Assembly (NCBI GenBank): GCA_036937835.1
Contig: CM072879.1
Span: 9,591,001 to 9,655,000, forward strand
Origin: Pampus argenteus
Lineage: Eukaryota > Chordata > Actinopteri > Scombriformes > Stromateidae
DNA length: 64,000 nt
Reading direction: 5' to 3'
Part shown: piece after piece, positions 23,990 through 37,106 of the stretch
How positions within the stretch are numbered: position 1 is the first letter of the stretch
Layout of the letters: each line of letters starts with the position of its first letter
The notes under the pieces: generated by a model
Databases searched by the model: none
Told to the model about the DNA's origin: nothing
The model's input: the letters and a program-made list of their open reading frames with translations, nothing else
Translations under genes and position numbers: made by a program

Positions 23990-24365
23990 TGGTCTCCACC
24001 AGCTCCTGAGGGAAATATGCCTTTTTAGCTGGCAAATTCTCCACTATTTTCACGAGTTAGTCACTAACTTTGTCTGCTGTTAGGTAGAAAGTGAGTTTAT
24101 TAGAACATTTTTGCAAAAAAACCCAAAAAGAAACAGCTGCTTGCTGTGGCTAGAAATCTAGCTGATGCAAGCTGTGTGACACCGAAACAAAACAGTAAAG
24201 GGAAAAAAAAAAAAAAAACAAGACATTAAAATGCCCTTAGAGCTGACAGAGACGTCAGGTGACTATCCTCTGTGGGTTTATTGTTATGAGCAATAACTTT
24301 AATATAGCTGGGGGCAGTCACTGTTTCCATTAATGATATAAAATATTGAGTAGTGCAGTTTTAAC
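23990..24365 (+). mobile_element. Degenerate teleost interspersed repeat
   Basis: The series GGTCTCCACCAGCTCCTGAG, CTCCACTATTTTCACGAG, GTCAGGTGACTATCCTCTG and AATATAAATTGAG-like words matches, in order, a common non-autonomous fish repeat that I recall. The copy is interrupted by A-runs at 24115-24130 and 24200-24217. No coding capacity. Confidence 0.5.
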
Positions 24366-25489
24366 TGTAGCTGTAGCTGCTAACATGTTTTTTCAGTTCC
24401 ATAAAATTTGACCGTTTTTATGTGACTACTGTTTTTGATCAGTTTGACAGTTAACAGACAGAAAAGGCTAATTGGACAATGGTTGAAATATAGACTTCAT
24501 AAATGCAAATATACCCACTTCCCCAAATGCATTGTAACTCTGGTCTATTAGATTAATATGGCGCTGTGCTTCCAAACCCAGAAATCTACCACCAAACAAG
24601 AGCCAAGCATTGAGAAGTATTGAGAAGCATTGAGAAGCCGATCCTCTTAATCCAAGAGTGATAATTGGTTGTTTCAAGTCTTGATGTTAAAATTGCGGTT
24701 GAAAGCAGCTGTTTTTTTTTATACATCTCCGACCGAAAAAAGGCAACACTTGCACCTATATGTGCCACTAAATGTGCATTCAAGAGCCAGAGGCTTCAGA
24801 TCCAAAACATAAACTGCTTTTTTTGTAGCCAAGAGCTAATTGATATTTTTCCACAAACAGCATCCAGTAAAAGTTCTCTAATGGCCTTAAATCTTAATCA
24901 CTGCAGTTGCTCTAGACTAGACATGACATCATGGCAACAGGTAACTCAGTTTGTTCCATGGCTCTTTAATCATCAAGATTGCCATCATAATGCCTGAGTG
25001 GGCCGCTGGTTCACAAAAGAAGGCCTCTCTGTGTGGAAGAGTCAGATAAGGTACGTCTCTGCTTCAAATAGTCTGGAAACGCACAAGAGGAGAACAGTGT
25101 TTCCTTTATTTTGATGAGCACAGATAAGATGATACGACTAAACTGTCGGTATTTATGAATATCTGGAAGTTGCAGCGAACAACCGCGATAGACACTTCCT
25201 GCATACTTTCATACAGAAATGAAGATGCTCTCTAAATATGGTGTAATGGAATGGACTAAACAACTGCAGATGGTTCTCAGATTTTGGAGTCCCAATACAC
25301 TCAACATTTATAGATTCAAACCATCACCAATAACCAGGCCTCTGCCAAAACACAATCATCTCCATGTCAACACATTCACTGCACTCCTTCCTCTTTTCTC
25401 TCTCCCCTCTCTTCTTCTTAGCAGTGCATGTTGGATGCCTCAGTGTCAGCCACACCAGTTATTCCCCTAATCCTAAACAGATTGGCTTC
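24366..25489. other. Non-coding DNA with a short tandem repeat
   Basis: Three tandem ATTGAGAAG(C/T) units at about 24609-24638. Otherwise no feature. Frames at 24665-24997 and 25219-25470 match nothing. Confidence 0.45.
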
Positions 25490-25860
25490 CGCCACAGAAG
25501 AAAACCCTCAGTCTGGCCGTCTCCTCGGCGCTTGCTCCACAGAAACCTCATTAATCGGCAGCACATGGCGATAGGTTATGGAATGGATTATGGGCCTTGC
25601 AACGTATGTGGTCCGCTGGCTTCTCCAATGGTTACATAGTAGTGTTCAGGGACACACTCCCTAATGAGGAGACAGAATTGATCTGCGCTGTTCTCACTTT
25701 TACAGCCTCCCCAACCAAAAGTGGGAGGGGGACAGTTGTCAGTCATTCCTAATAGTTGCTCCCCTCAAGAGCGGAGTCAATGGCTTTCTCCCTGATGTGA
25801 ACACTGCATAGAAACCCATGCGGCGGGCTGAACGTGTAATTATCAAACTTGGAGCTGCTT
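25490..25860. promoter_or_regulatory. Candidate conserved non-coding element
   Basis: Repeat-free, GC-balanced block with CTCATTAATCGGCAGCAC (25547-25564), GGTTATGGAATGGATTATGG near 25574, and GTGTAATTATC near 25833. It contrasts with microsatellite-rich DNA to its right. The texture resembles developmental enhancers; not aligned. Confidence 0.35.
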
Positions 25861-26364
25861 ATTAAGATGAGAAAGAAGACAAGACGATTGTGTTTCTTTT
25901 ATTTTTTGTTTCTCGGCACAATGGAGTAAGTGGAGGTCTGTGAAATCATGATGAGGAAGAAGGATCTGAGAGGAGGAGGACAAGAGAGGGAGGGGGAGGA
26001 GGCAGAGGGAGAGAGAGAGACATGGGGAGATCGAGATAAAGGCAAAAGAGACAATCAGACACACACATATATGAACACAGGTGTGTATACACACACACAC
26101 ACACATACACACTAGTCACAGAACATAATAGTGAGGTAACCACAATCCTTTTTTTTTTTTCAACTGCTGTGCCAGTAGGTGGTATGTTTGAACAAGTGCG
26201 TGCGTGACTGTCTGTGTTTGTGTGTGTGTGTGTGTGTGTACCTCTTAGACAGTGGGTGAGGTTTCAGAAAACACAGCTACACAGCTGCACGGCCTGTCAT
26301 TTGTACAGCACTAGTGTGCCAGGAGTGAAAAGTGACCAAAATTATCCAAGAATTCAGGGGGGAA

Positions 26365-26401
<37 letters not shown>

Positions 26402-26514
26402 GGGGGTATCCTGATTCAGGAGGAAAGGGTGAAAATTACACCTCTGCACACATGTCCAGCGAGTGGATCATACACCGGGAGGTTGCAAAGCCCTCTGAAA
26501 AGAGAGTACAGTGA

Positions 26515-26548
<34 letters not shown>
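25861..26548. repeat. Cluster of purine-rich tract and CA/TG microsatellites
   Basis: A GA-rich tract (25970-26045) is followed by (AC)n at 26089-26105 and three (TG)n arrays at 26220-26239, 26367-26398 and 26516-26548. The AC array and later TG arrays are inverted relative to each other and could pair. Cys/Val-rich frames here are artefacts. Confidence 0.9.
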
Positions 26549-26551
<3 letters not shown>

Positions 26552-27097
26552 GCTAAGGATTTGTCCCTGTTAGTTTTATATTATATTTATATTTTGTTTG
26601 TCAAATAATCTCAGATTATTCCCTAACATGAGTCACACACCTCACTATAACATTGTAGTGTTTTACGGATTATATCAATCGAATCAAGATAAAAATCTGA
26701 ACTATTGCCTTCTTTACATGCTTTAAGTCATTATTTACTCTTTCAATATTTAACCCTAATCTTTCCTTAACAAAGTGCTTTGAGTTATATGCACATACTG
26801 TAACCATACAAAACCATAATCATATAGTTGCCAGTAGACAAAATTAAACATACACATAAATAACAATAATGTTTTCTTTACCAAATACCTCAATATCGAT
26901 ATTGTGACAATATTGTAGGGATGACTATCCATGCTGTTACAGAAATATGTACACAATCAGATTTTTAAATATAAAAATTTGATTAATTTTTAAATATAAA
27001 ATAAATAATCATCAGTTTTCAAGAATTATATCTCATTGAATGAATTTGACAGTGTTTTCAGACATACACTTGTTGTATGTGACAGGCCATTATGTCT

Positions 27098-27136
<39 letters not shown>

Positions 27137-28660
27137 TAGGCCTATGTCTGTGCATGTAAGGCCATAAACAATGGGCTTGGTTCATAGACGCCACTGCTAG
27201 CGGCCCTAGGCCAGAAAGACATCAGCCCAACAACAGCTCATACAGATGACTCTGGCTGGCTTCACGCCCTTTATCATCCTCCAAACAGCCGGCCAGAGCT
27301 GCTCTGTGTTCTCTGGCCTTTTACGAGCTTTTAAGAGCTAATCAATAGATGTAGTAGCAAAACCAGAGGAGGCCATTCTGGGCATAGCACATTCTTTTCA
27401 GCACAGACTACTCAACCAGTAAATAAATGATTTAGATTAGATGTGTCCTCACTTTCTGGATGATGTATTTTTTAAAATCAAATGACAGCCTGCTATGCAA
27501 GTGATGGCCTATAGATGGTTCACATAATAGAAAAGAAGAGGTTTCATTGAACAGGTCAACTCAAAGTTATTAAACTCTTTATCATCTCGTCACATAGTTA
27601 AAAGCATTTAAAAGGTGTGCTTTAAAACACCTGCATGTGTGTGTGTGTGTGTGCTACGGCATTGTTGTTAGTGCTTTTATGTGTGGTGGGAAAATTGATT
27701 CTGTAGCTTCATAAAATACAATAAAAACAACAGCAATTAAAAAAAAAGAAACACTGAATATAGAAAAGGCACTATAATAATATGAACACTGAACACAATT
27801 ATTTCTTTTCATGAAAATGTTTTTTCGGGGGGAACTGATGTCAAATGTTTAGTCAACAGCTGCACAACAAGTATGTTGATGACATTCAAATGACTTATTC
27901 TGGCTCAAAGCACCAACATCTCCTCTTCCACCATCTCTCTCTCTCTCGGGCGGGTGGATGGGTCCCATTAACTTTGTTATTAATGAACACTCATTTTACT
28001 TCAAAATGACTTCGGCACAATCCAAACTTTTAGAAAAATTTGCTCTGAAATGATGATGGAAATGATCCAGTACAACTAGTTGAACTGCCCTGTGTTTCCC
28101 CTTTGCGTGTGTCAAGATCTAAGAACCTCCCACACAATCCCAGACTGACTTGCTCTTGATCAAAGGTACTGTGTGTTATTCAGAGAGCCTGAAACTATGA
28201 TAAAGGGGCTCCTGTTACAATTAGTGGGAAGTTGTACATTTTCCATAACTATGCCCCCCCACCACCACCTCTCTTCTTATGGATGCATTGGTCCGAAGAT
28301 TGTGGACATGAGAGCACGGGCTCTGACCTCTGTTTGACAGTAATGATCGCGCCTTGACCCCAGGCTCTTTTGTCTAAGTGATGATGACCCAGGATGCATT
28401 TTGCTGAGACATGACTAAGCAAGATCTGAGACAGGATCTTGACTGATATGAACGTACAACACACTACTAGCATTCGACTATGCATTTTCACTAAATATAA
28501 CCCAAGTTGATCAAACTTTTTTTTTTTCCTGTCCAAGTGGATTGTACGACTCTTAAAACCACCAGCTGCAGCTTCAAACCCTCCTATCCTGTATGCATGG
28601 GAACTTGTCCTTTTTCCCCTGCACTCCCCCCCCTCCTTGCATTCCCCCATTCACTTCCTG
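26549..28660. other. Non-coding DNA
   Basis: (TG)n arrays at 27100-27129 and 27637-27652. The segment 27160-27400 is GC-balanced, with GCTAGCGGCCCTAGGCC near 27196, and could be conserved. The antiparallel frames at 28249-28650 and 28507-28947 match nothing recognised. Confidence 0.4.
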
Positions 28661-31600
28661 CTATCTCCAGGGCCAATCTAAAGCTGCGCTATTACGAGTC
28701 CTGTACTCAGAGTGTTGGCGGCCGATTTAGAACATCAACACCATCAATCAACCCACCGATGGGGCCAACCAGCTGGCTGAACCGTCCTGTCCCGCCGCCG
28801 GACAATTTGTCATCCGACGAGGCCAAGTTGCGTTCATGTAACTACACCCAAACCTTTCTCCTCTGTGACGCTCCCCTTGCTAAAACCTCTTTTGATGACT
28901 TTTTGACTTGCCCTTTCAACTACTTCCTTCAAGCCTCAACATCTTAACTCACAACAGCCTCTTTACCGAAAGCTTTACAATTGTTTTCTTTCTGTCCCTC
29001 CATATGAGGATAATTGAACACTTAAAAGACAGCCATGGTCCAAGGCTCACTTTGTTTTCTTTTGACTGATGGTTTTGTTTCTATTCGCGAGTGAGTAACA
29101 GCCTGTTTTGTTCGCCTGTTTTTGGCCATTACTTGCACTGGAAAAGTAAGCTGTCCATAGGCCATTACAAATGTTTCCCCTTTGCTTTACGTGGTTCGCT
29201 GATGTGGGTCATTATCTACCAGAATATATATGGCCCACAAACAAACAAACAGATAAACATGCAATGGAGAAACCATGAGTCATCGTTCTATAAAACACTG
29301 AATATGGTTACCCTGTTAATATAAACTACGCAAATATTTGATTTTATGTATGCTTCCTGTATCCTCAAGCGATAATAATAGAGTAAGCCAAACTTTATGT
29401 GTCCATAAAAGTCAGACACGCTCGATAAAAAGGAGAGCTTTTCACAAACTAATAAAAACAGAAGCGAGATTTATCTTCTAAACTTTCTGTCATCGGTCAA
29501 CGTTGCAAAAAAAAGTGACGTACTGCAGATTTTTTGAGACAAAATTACCTGATATCTTTTGGGAAAATTTACAAAAATAAACAAAAACATTACTGCAGCC
29601 ATACATGTGACAAATGCCTTTCATAAACACTTTTCAACAATGATGTCATGGATTCCTCATCACCACATAGCTCATAACACACACACACACACACACACTC
29701 ACACACACACACACACACACACACACTTCTTCCCCTCTTAATTGCTCAGTGTTCACTGCTTTGCCTTTTTTCTCATTCACTCTCACTCTCCAAGCCAGTT
29801 GAACAGCGCCTGGGGCCACTGAGGGGGCCTTAGAGTTGTCCAAACACCCCAAATGGAGGTCTGGGGAAGTTCCTTGCTCTTTTGTCTCTGCCATCTCTGC
29901 CACGGAAACAAGTGCAGCACAGTGCACAGACTGGGAGTGTGTCTGCTTGGGGTCATGATATGGCTGTTCTGTGGTCCCTCACAGTCACGCTACCATATCT
30001 CCCCTTAGCACCCCACTGCCCTGACCAGCCGGCCAGCCAGCCACAGCTGCACAACTGGCTGCCTTTTACCAGTTCAATCAGCCAAGGTCACCAACAATCA
30101 ACCAGTGATCATGCACATCTGTGTGTCTGTGTGTGCAGGCAGTAAGGTACTAAGCAGCATGCCTCCTCTGACGTCTTTAAATTAAATGGTAAACTTGCAC
30201 TGCATGCACACACACGTACACACACACTTGTGTACACACGAACAATATGCACACGCAGGCTGCAGAAGGCGTGAGCTGTGTTAAATAGATGATAAACTTC
30301 AAGTGTGTGTAAGGGATTAACAAGAGTCTGCAGCAAATCACAGGCGACACTTCCAAATTCTGGAGTGAAAATGATTTCAGCTAAACAGAACCATACACCA
30401 AACTGGGCGGCTTTTTAAATGGTCGCACGCAACTTTATTTGCCTGTAAATAATTTTCCAACATCCCATTCAAGAACTGAAGCGTTTGATTTCGGTTTTAT
30501 GAGAGCATGTTTTACAAAATCTGCACGGGGCCAAAAGAAACTGTACCTGGCAGTCATGCTGAAAAAGGCTTTCCTCACCTTCCCTCAGTATTAATGTGCA
30601 CAGAAACAGTTCAGACTCAAAGCCAAAATAGATTACATACAGTGTAAGGCACATGCCAAACATATTGCATGACAAACATCGGTGTAAATACTGAGCTCTG
30701 ATGGTGAAAAGATGCGGAATTGGATCGTAAAATGGAGACTGGTTAGAACAATTAATGTTTAAAAAAAAATGTCTGTCAGTATGATTAATCAAAAATGCAA
30801 GTAGGAAATTTATAGCAACATTACAGAAACATCTCTGGCATTGTGATATTTCTGTGTTCAATCACATACTTCCAGGTTACTACCAGTTGTAACTTGTGTG
30901 GTGTTTTTTTTTTAACCTAGAAGATGAATGTGTTTAGGGGCATGGGGGAGCGATTGGGGTGAAATTATAACAGGCATAAATTGGACCCTTGGCATTGGTC
31001 TTTGAAAAGTCTTAATGACAAATCACCACTTTCCCTTTAACCTCCTAGTGTTTCATCTGGGCTCTACCCAGGGTGCTCTGCTCCGATAGCGAGCACTGCA
31101 TCAGTGGCTGGAGCCACTTAAGCTTCACCTATGGCCGTATTCACCAAAATCATGTTTTGGTTTTATTCCTGTCTGTACTTCTGTGCTAATATATTTCTTC
31201 TTTTTTTTAAATTCAACATGTGTGAGAGCTAAACTAAGGAAATACTACAATTGCACATGCATGTGCTTTCCCTGTCTGCTCAATTTAGGATGTTTATTTT
31301 CTCTTTTCCCCCCTGAAACTTTAAAAAAAAAATGATGATAAACAGACACACAGTGCATCTCAGTGTTCAAATTCATCGAAGGAGAAGAAACAATTAAGAA
31401 AGAGTAATGACTTTACCTTCCTTGCTGTTTTATCATTAACTTCCCCAATACAATAACAATTACTGTGAAGAGAATCTAAATTGATACCAAGGGGGTGAAG
31501 TGAACAAGGACTGGAAAAGCTTAATTAGAAACTTTGATTTTATATTTATATTGTCTGGTTGGAAAAAATGAAAGACATACTTCAACTCCTTTTATGATAG

Positions 31601-31729
31601 AAAGGATTATGTGGACAAACTTGTATCTGTGAAGTATAAAAACATTGCTTCCTGTTTGTTTTGATAAAGAGCTAATAATTAAATCTCTATTCAGGCCGAA
31701 CAAACGCATGATGATTGTGTCCTATTCAC
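28661..31729. other. Non-coding DNA
   Basis: Contains (AC)n at 29677-29726 and shorter CA/TG runs at 30116-30135 and 30208-30230. Sub-block 28670-28850 (CAATCAACCCACCGATGGGG) and 30400-30540 look unique. No gene is supported. Confidence 0.4.
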
Positions 31730-32050
31730 AACATGAAACCACAGTCAGACCCCAGGACCCGAATGATGGCTGAGGGATGCCAAAGCTAAATCCAAGCCCA
31801 GGTGACCACCAGCCATCCCTGTCTGCAGCCTCATCTTGAAGGTCTAACTACTTAATAAGTGGCTGTCCCAGGTTTCCTGGACATAGTCCAGATTCACAGA
31901 GGCCCCTTCGAATGGACGCCCAAAAGCATAAGGGGGGCTTCATTTATCAATCAGACCAATCACAGACTTTTCCGGGGCTCAGGACGGCCACATGTTGGGG
32001 ATTAGATGCACGAAATCCAGTATATCCAAATCAGTTAGCGATTATAGCAA
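31730..32050. promoter_or_regulatory. Candidate conserved non-coding element
   Basis: Repeat-free GC-balanced block with CTACTTAATAAGTGGCTG (an NKX/homeodomain-type word near 31848), a CCAATCAC near 31957 and CAGGTGACCACC near 31799. Call from texture only. Confidence 0.3.
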
Positions 32051-33747
32051 ATCAAGAATGAAAGGAGCTGGATTTTGCTGTTTGATCAATGTGCAGTCGG
32101 TATCGTCCATCGGTGTAAATTCAAGCATATATAGGCTTGTATGAGAAGTGATGTACGTGGCAGCACAAATTCATTTGCAGTTTAAGAGAATCAAAACATG
32201 TGCAGAGCGACACGCATTGCGCACAAATCTTGTTCCATATCGGCAGCATCAGAGGCTCAAAAGTCTGAGTGGTGTGACATCACTGCATTACAAATAAGGT
32301 TCATCTGAAAGCTTGGAGTAGATAATTATCGTTACCCAGCGAGCACACGAACTGCAAGCCAGGCAACTGATTCAGAAGGCGGCAGAGAGAGAGAGAGGTG
32401 AGCTGTCACGTCCCCTCTGGCATGTTGTGTCACTCCTGCTCATTTCCATCTCTGCACACAGATGACAGGTGAGGGTCTGACAGGTGTCAGAGAAGAGCAG
32501 AGCAGGTCTTGTCACTCATTCACTGAAACCCCCCACTGTGGGACACGCACACTTTGACATACCATGACTATAACTAGACAGAGAGAGAGGGAGGTGTGTC
32601 TGTTTCAGTGTGTGTGATAGATAGAGAAACAGAAAATAACTGGGGAGAGGAAAAGGGAGAGAAAAGAGAGACATGGGTGATGATAGATATGGAGGCAACA
32701 AACAATATGTGATGATCCTCTTATAAAAAAAAAAAATCAAACAGACAAAAAAATCAAAGTGTCTTAAGTCTTGAGAAGGGAAGACGTGTATTTTTTTTCT
32801 TGTCAGCATCGACAGCAAACTTAAGACTTTTTAAAGCGTAAGGGTTAGAAATTCAGGTAGCCAGCATTTCTCTGTGGACATGTGACATGTGTCATCGCCT
32901 CACAAAGCCCTATTGTGGTGCTGATCTTGGAACACGTCACAGCACAATAGATGCACTTCAGGCTTAAATCAGCAAAGGCTCAATAAGCATGAAGAAAAGA
33001 GAACATATATCATTTTACCTTCTCGGTTTTAAATAAAGAGAATTATACCATATTTTACTTAGAAAAAACATGTAAGAAATAATAACTTTTTCTATAAAAA
33101 TTATGAAACATCACGAAGCTCTGTATCTGTATAGTATTTTCTGTCTGTATATTCCATTACTTTATTCACATGTAAATTATTTGCAGCAGTCAATGACAAT
33201 GCGTTTCAATTCAGCATGCACCATTGCCAAAGAAATTAACTATGATTTTACACAGAGGACAGCTTAAGCTAATGACTTAGTGCCAGCATGAGAACAGACT
33301 TTGCAGATAATGGGTACTTCCAATAAGAGTGCTTTTCACAGAGGGGGTTATCACCTATGGTAAGAGTGTGTGAGTGCTTTTCATGTACAGTATAGGTCCA
33401 TGGCATTGGACCATGGACACAGAGGTAGCACACTATTAGCTCACATTACTGCAAATAAATTAGCATGTAATTTTATGTTTTTATTAAATGATATTTTGGG
33501 GGTCTAGCTGTAATTGTGATTGAAAGTGTTTTTTTGAGCGGTGGGATAATCATGCATTTATGCAAAGAAATGTAACATCTGAAAAAAATTAATTAAAAAA
33601 ACGCTTTGCAATAGCGGATATTGTACCTCCTCAGTTTTGGTAACAAAGTATTGGTAGCAATATTACTAATATTGTGAATAGCACGCTGCTTATTCTTAGC
33701 CTATAGACTCTACCTTACACATTATAGATCCACCAATAGAGGTATCA
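32051..33747. other. Non-coding DNA, AT-rich
   Basis: GA-rich simple sequence at 32380-32400 and 32575-32680, otherwise AT-rich unique DNA. Nothing is recognised. Confidence 0.45.
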
Positions 33748-34470
33748 TTGTTCTTCAACTCTAGATTTCAACCGGGGGCTCGGGCAGGGCTTGCTCCATT
33801 TTTGGAAATGGAGCTTAGACCCCCCATATTTCATTTCTCTCTCGCTGATAGCATTTATCAGCAGTGTCCTGATAAAAACAAAATATGCAACTTAAGACCG
33901 AGCAGGGCTAAGCCGCCGAGGTGGACAGGATTATCTGGAGGCTAGCCGGGACAGGCATCAGATTGTACTGTCATAAAAGGCCATTAGCCTCTTGGCAAAC
34001 TGTACCTCAAGCCCAAGATGACAGAGCTTTTCAAGACAGACAGGGGGGAAAATATGAAACTTAAATTCTTCATGACAGACATCTCAATGAACAAGACCCC
34101 AAGAAAAAAAAAAGGATCTTTACAACAAAACAAACGTTAAGAGAATCTTTCCTTCTTTTTTTTTTTTAAGTTAATTTGATGCCAAACGGGAATCATATTG
34201 ATTTCACTGCCAAATTTCCAAATAATATAATCAATATTCTGCACTCCCTGCCACAGAAGTTTTTTTTTATAAAAAAGGAGCCTAGGTTTCCATACAACAC
34301 ACAATGGAGTAGACTTACTGACTGGCTGGGATTAAATTTAATACAGGATCTTGACAGACATATCCTGGAAGCAGATCGCTCTCTCTGCAGATTTCCTAGG
34401 AGCAAGGCTTACATGTTTTTTCTTGGATTTGCCCCATTAATTGGCAAATTAATTCCCCTTAATCCACAAT
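33748..34470. promoter_or_regulatory. Candidate conserved non-coding region, two sub-blocks
   Basis: Sub-block 33770-34010 is GC-balanced with GGACAGGATTATCTGGAGG and CATAAAAGGCCATTAGCC words. Sub-block 34170-34470 holds a 98-codon frame, but with a Lys/Phe-rich centre over T/A runs and no recognised domain, so I read it as non-coding. Both resemble conserved elements upstream of sem1. Not aligned. Confidence 0.33.
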
Positions 34471-36359
34471 GATCACTTTCTTGTATATCTTATGGCATTT
34501 CTTTAAGCTCATATATCCTGATACTTTCTTCCCTTAATGCTTCACAGTTTTGACAAGGAAGTTAATCTCGAACACAACTTTCTATTCACATGGTCTGTTT
34601 TGAATGGCATTATAGGAAACATGGGAAAATAACAATGCAAAGTATAATTGCTGGGTTGTGGGGGTGGATTGGAGGGGTGTTTAGACAAACTACACACAGG
34701 TACAGCAAGTATAAGTCAAGACAATGCAGTAGACAGCTGGCTGTCTTCCTATACGCTGTCACTTTCTCTGACATGTGTCTTGTCTGTTATCTTTAGGGGG
34801 TGATCTAAATTATGTGGTGAGGAGGGGTCGTGGGCTGATTGTGAGGCTGAAGGATACACAAACACACTTCTCTCTACTCTCTCAAATCTCCACTCATTTC
34901 CATCCATCCACCTCTCACTGTGCACCGCCTCCGAGCCATATCACGAGCCGGTCCTGTGATAAAGAGCCACATAGTTGTGGTGGTGGTGGTGGTGGTGGTG
35001 GTTGGGAGGGGGGAGCAGACTGTCAGACTTGCCGCACCGGCTTCAGCTGGAGTCTTCCTCTGTCTCCCCTGTCTCTGTCTCTGACTGTCTCTTTCAGTGA
35101 ACTTACAGCGGCTGCCGACCTGTCCTTTCCCAGAGGGCTTTGTGAAAGGACAGAAATGTGATGCTGCTACTCAGAGGCAAGTCGTGGTAGAGTCTACCGG
35201 TGGCCATGTTGCATCTCCCCTATATGACCCCTCACCCCTCCACCCCCAGCCTTCCACCTCCTCCTATTTTTCCTGAGCAGAGAGACTCCAGGCGCCAGGC
35301 GCGGTGTAACTGCAGTCTCAGGTATGCCAGGCGGACATTGCAGCCACTTCCCAGGGCTTCACCTTCTAGTGAGTGACACGGGCACCAGAAAGAGCTTATA
35401 CCCCAGGGAGGGCAGCTCAGAGCAAGACAGTCTGTCATTCAGAAATCAAATTCTCCCTGTCTGAGGAGAGTGGGATTGAAGTTCAGTTTTCAGTGTTGTA
35501 TCAAATTTGATCACACCCATTATTTCAATGCAATAGTCAGATGTACTCTGGCCCTGATTGCAGCTAATAACTAAATATAAACTCTGTGTATTGTGAGAGA
35601 TGCAAAAAAAAAAAAAAAGCATGTCACACTTATTCTTCCATCCATTGCTTCACAATTGCTTTTTTAGAAATATTACTAGATTGTTCATGTTTTAAATTTT
35701 CTTTTAAAATTGAAACCTGCAGTTTTAAGCATGGATTTCCCCCAGCTGGCATGAGGCTATTTGGACGAACAATGGCATTTACTTCCTGCACTTTCTCTCT
35801 ATGTCTTGTTCCCCTTTCCTCCTAATGTTGTGGCATTGTCATGTGTAAAGGCTTAAGGATGATTACAAAATAATTTGAAAATGGAATAAGTACGCAGAGC
35901 CTAAGTTGAGGTTTGCTCCATCTGTCAACATGTGACAGCTGCAGAGCAATTTTCATTGTGGTACAAGTGGTTTTGTGGTAAATGTGCACTCTCATTTATC
36001 TAAAATACATCCTAAGCTGTGGCTGCCGCTTCATTATTTGAGCAGGCCACATGGGTTACAATGTGCATTTGTTCCTTAAATGAAAAATCTTTGCTGAAAT
36101 GTGACTGACTTGTGTGCATATGTTTTGAGGGAAGAGGACTATAAAAGTATTTTGTGGCGGTGTTGAATAGAGAATGTGCGTCTGGAAGAGAGAGAGAAAC
36201 ATACTGAGAGAAATAGGAAGGGACAGACATATTGTGTCTTCTCTTTTCCAAAATATTTGTAAGTATTTTCTAAGCTTTGCTCCACCCATCCCATATACAA
36301 CCACTACCGCTACCGCCCATGCTGAAAACACGAGAGGGAAAGCAAACAAATGATTTATG
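34471..36359. other. Non-coding DNA
   Basis: Contains a (TGG)n tract at 34978-35002 followed by CT-rich sequence to 35095, and poly-A at 35603-35618. The part 35160-35420 is GC-rich and repeat-free. No gene is supported. Confidence 0.42.
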
Positions 36360-36965
36360 ATATTTCATTGGCTCCCTGACTTTGCTGTTCACTTTCAAGG
36401 CTCTAAATGGTCAGGCCCTATTTTATATCACAGACATTCACTGGCACTGAGCTTCTAGGTCTCGTAGATCTAGATTTTACTTTATTTTACAGTGCAAACC
36501 TTTGCAAGCCAGTGGACTTCAGTGAATATTAAATCCATTAAAATCAATTTTAACAGTTAACAGTAACACCATTTTAAATTTAAACTGAACCAAATAAGTA
36601 TAAAACATTTTTGTTAGGGTTAGGGTTAGACATCTTATTGTTTTCCAACATAAAAAAGTTGGTGCAGTTCATTTACTGTAGATTAAAAAAACACAAACCA
36701 CAATCAAACATCAAACATACATTTGAATATCCTAAAGATAAGACCGGACTTTGAAACTCGTGTAAGTAGTGTCAAAAGTGAGGATATATGCGTCCTCTCA
36801 GAAACTAGTTAAGACCTATGATACTGTTTGTGCATTTGTGTGCCTCTGTGCTTTATATCTGTGGTAATTGTGGATTATTCTGTCTTTGAGTAGGTGCACA
36901 TGTATTTTTATGTAAAGCACATTAAGTCGTTTGGTTAAGAAATGTGCTATATGGATATAAATCGC
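36360..36965 (+). mobile_element. Degenerate 3' end of an L2/Rex-like LINE
   Basis: At 36380-36440 a broken frame reads Phe-Lys-Ala-Leu-Asn-Gly followed by Tyr-Ile-Thr-Asp, like the C-terminal part of L2/CR1-clade reverse transcriptase proteins (FKALNG...YISD). At 36900-36963 the words TGTAAAGCACATTAAG and AAATGTGCTATATGGATATAAAT match the characteristic 3' tail of these LINEs. A TTAGGGTTAGGGTTAG run lies at 36615-36630. The copy is not functional and ends about 140 bp before the sem1 start codon. Confidence 0.6.
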
Positions 36966-37106
36966 CATAGCTTACCTTTCAGTATGTCTTGCACTACTGC
37001 GTTTTCCTGCGCAGTCGGCGCAATCGCGACGCGCTCGAACAGCTTCCCACAAATCCTGCGCGAGCCTTTCATTAACACACAGCAACACAGTGACGAGCTA
37101 GCTAAC
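36966..37106 (+). promoter_or_regulatory. sem1: sem1 promoter and 5' UTR
   Basis: CpG-rich stretch at 37008-37060 (GCGCAGTCGGCGCAATCGCG) directly after the LINE tail and before the ATG. No TATA box is seen, as expected for a housekeeping CpG promoter. The start site is not determined. The frame continues open upstream of the ATG, but the protein start is fixed by family conservation. Confidence 0.5.

Noticed and set aside
28507..28947. 146-codon plus-strand frame
   Set aside because: No recognisable family; a 133-codon frame overlaps it on the other strand; no splice or promoter context.
34176..34472. 98-codon plus-strand frame
   Set aside because: Runs through T/A tracts and matches no family; better read as non-coding, although a codon test would settle it.
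36615..36630. TTAGGG repeats as interstitial telomere
   Set aside because: Only about two and a half units, inside a degenerate LINE fragment.
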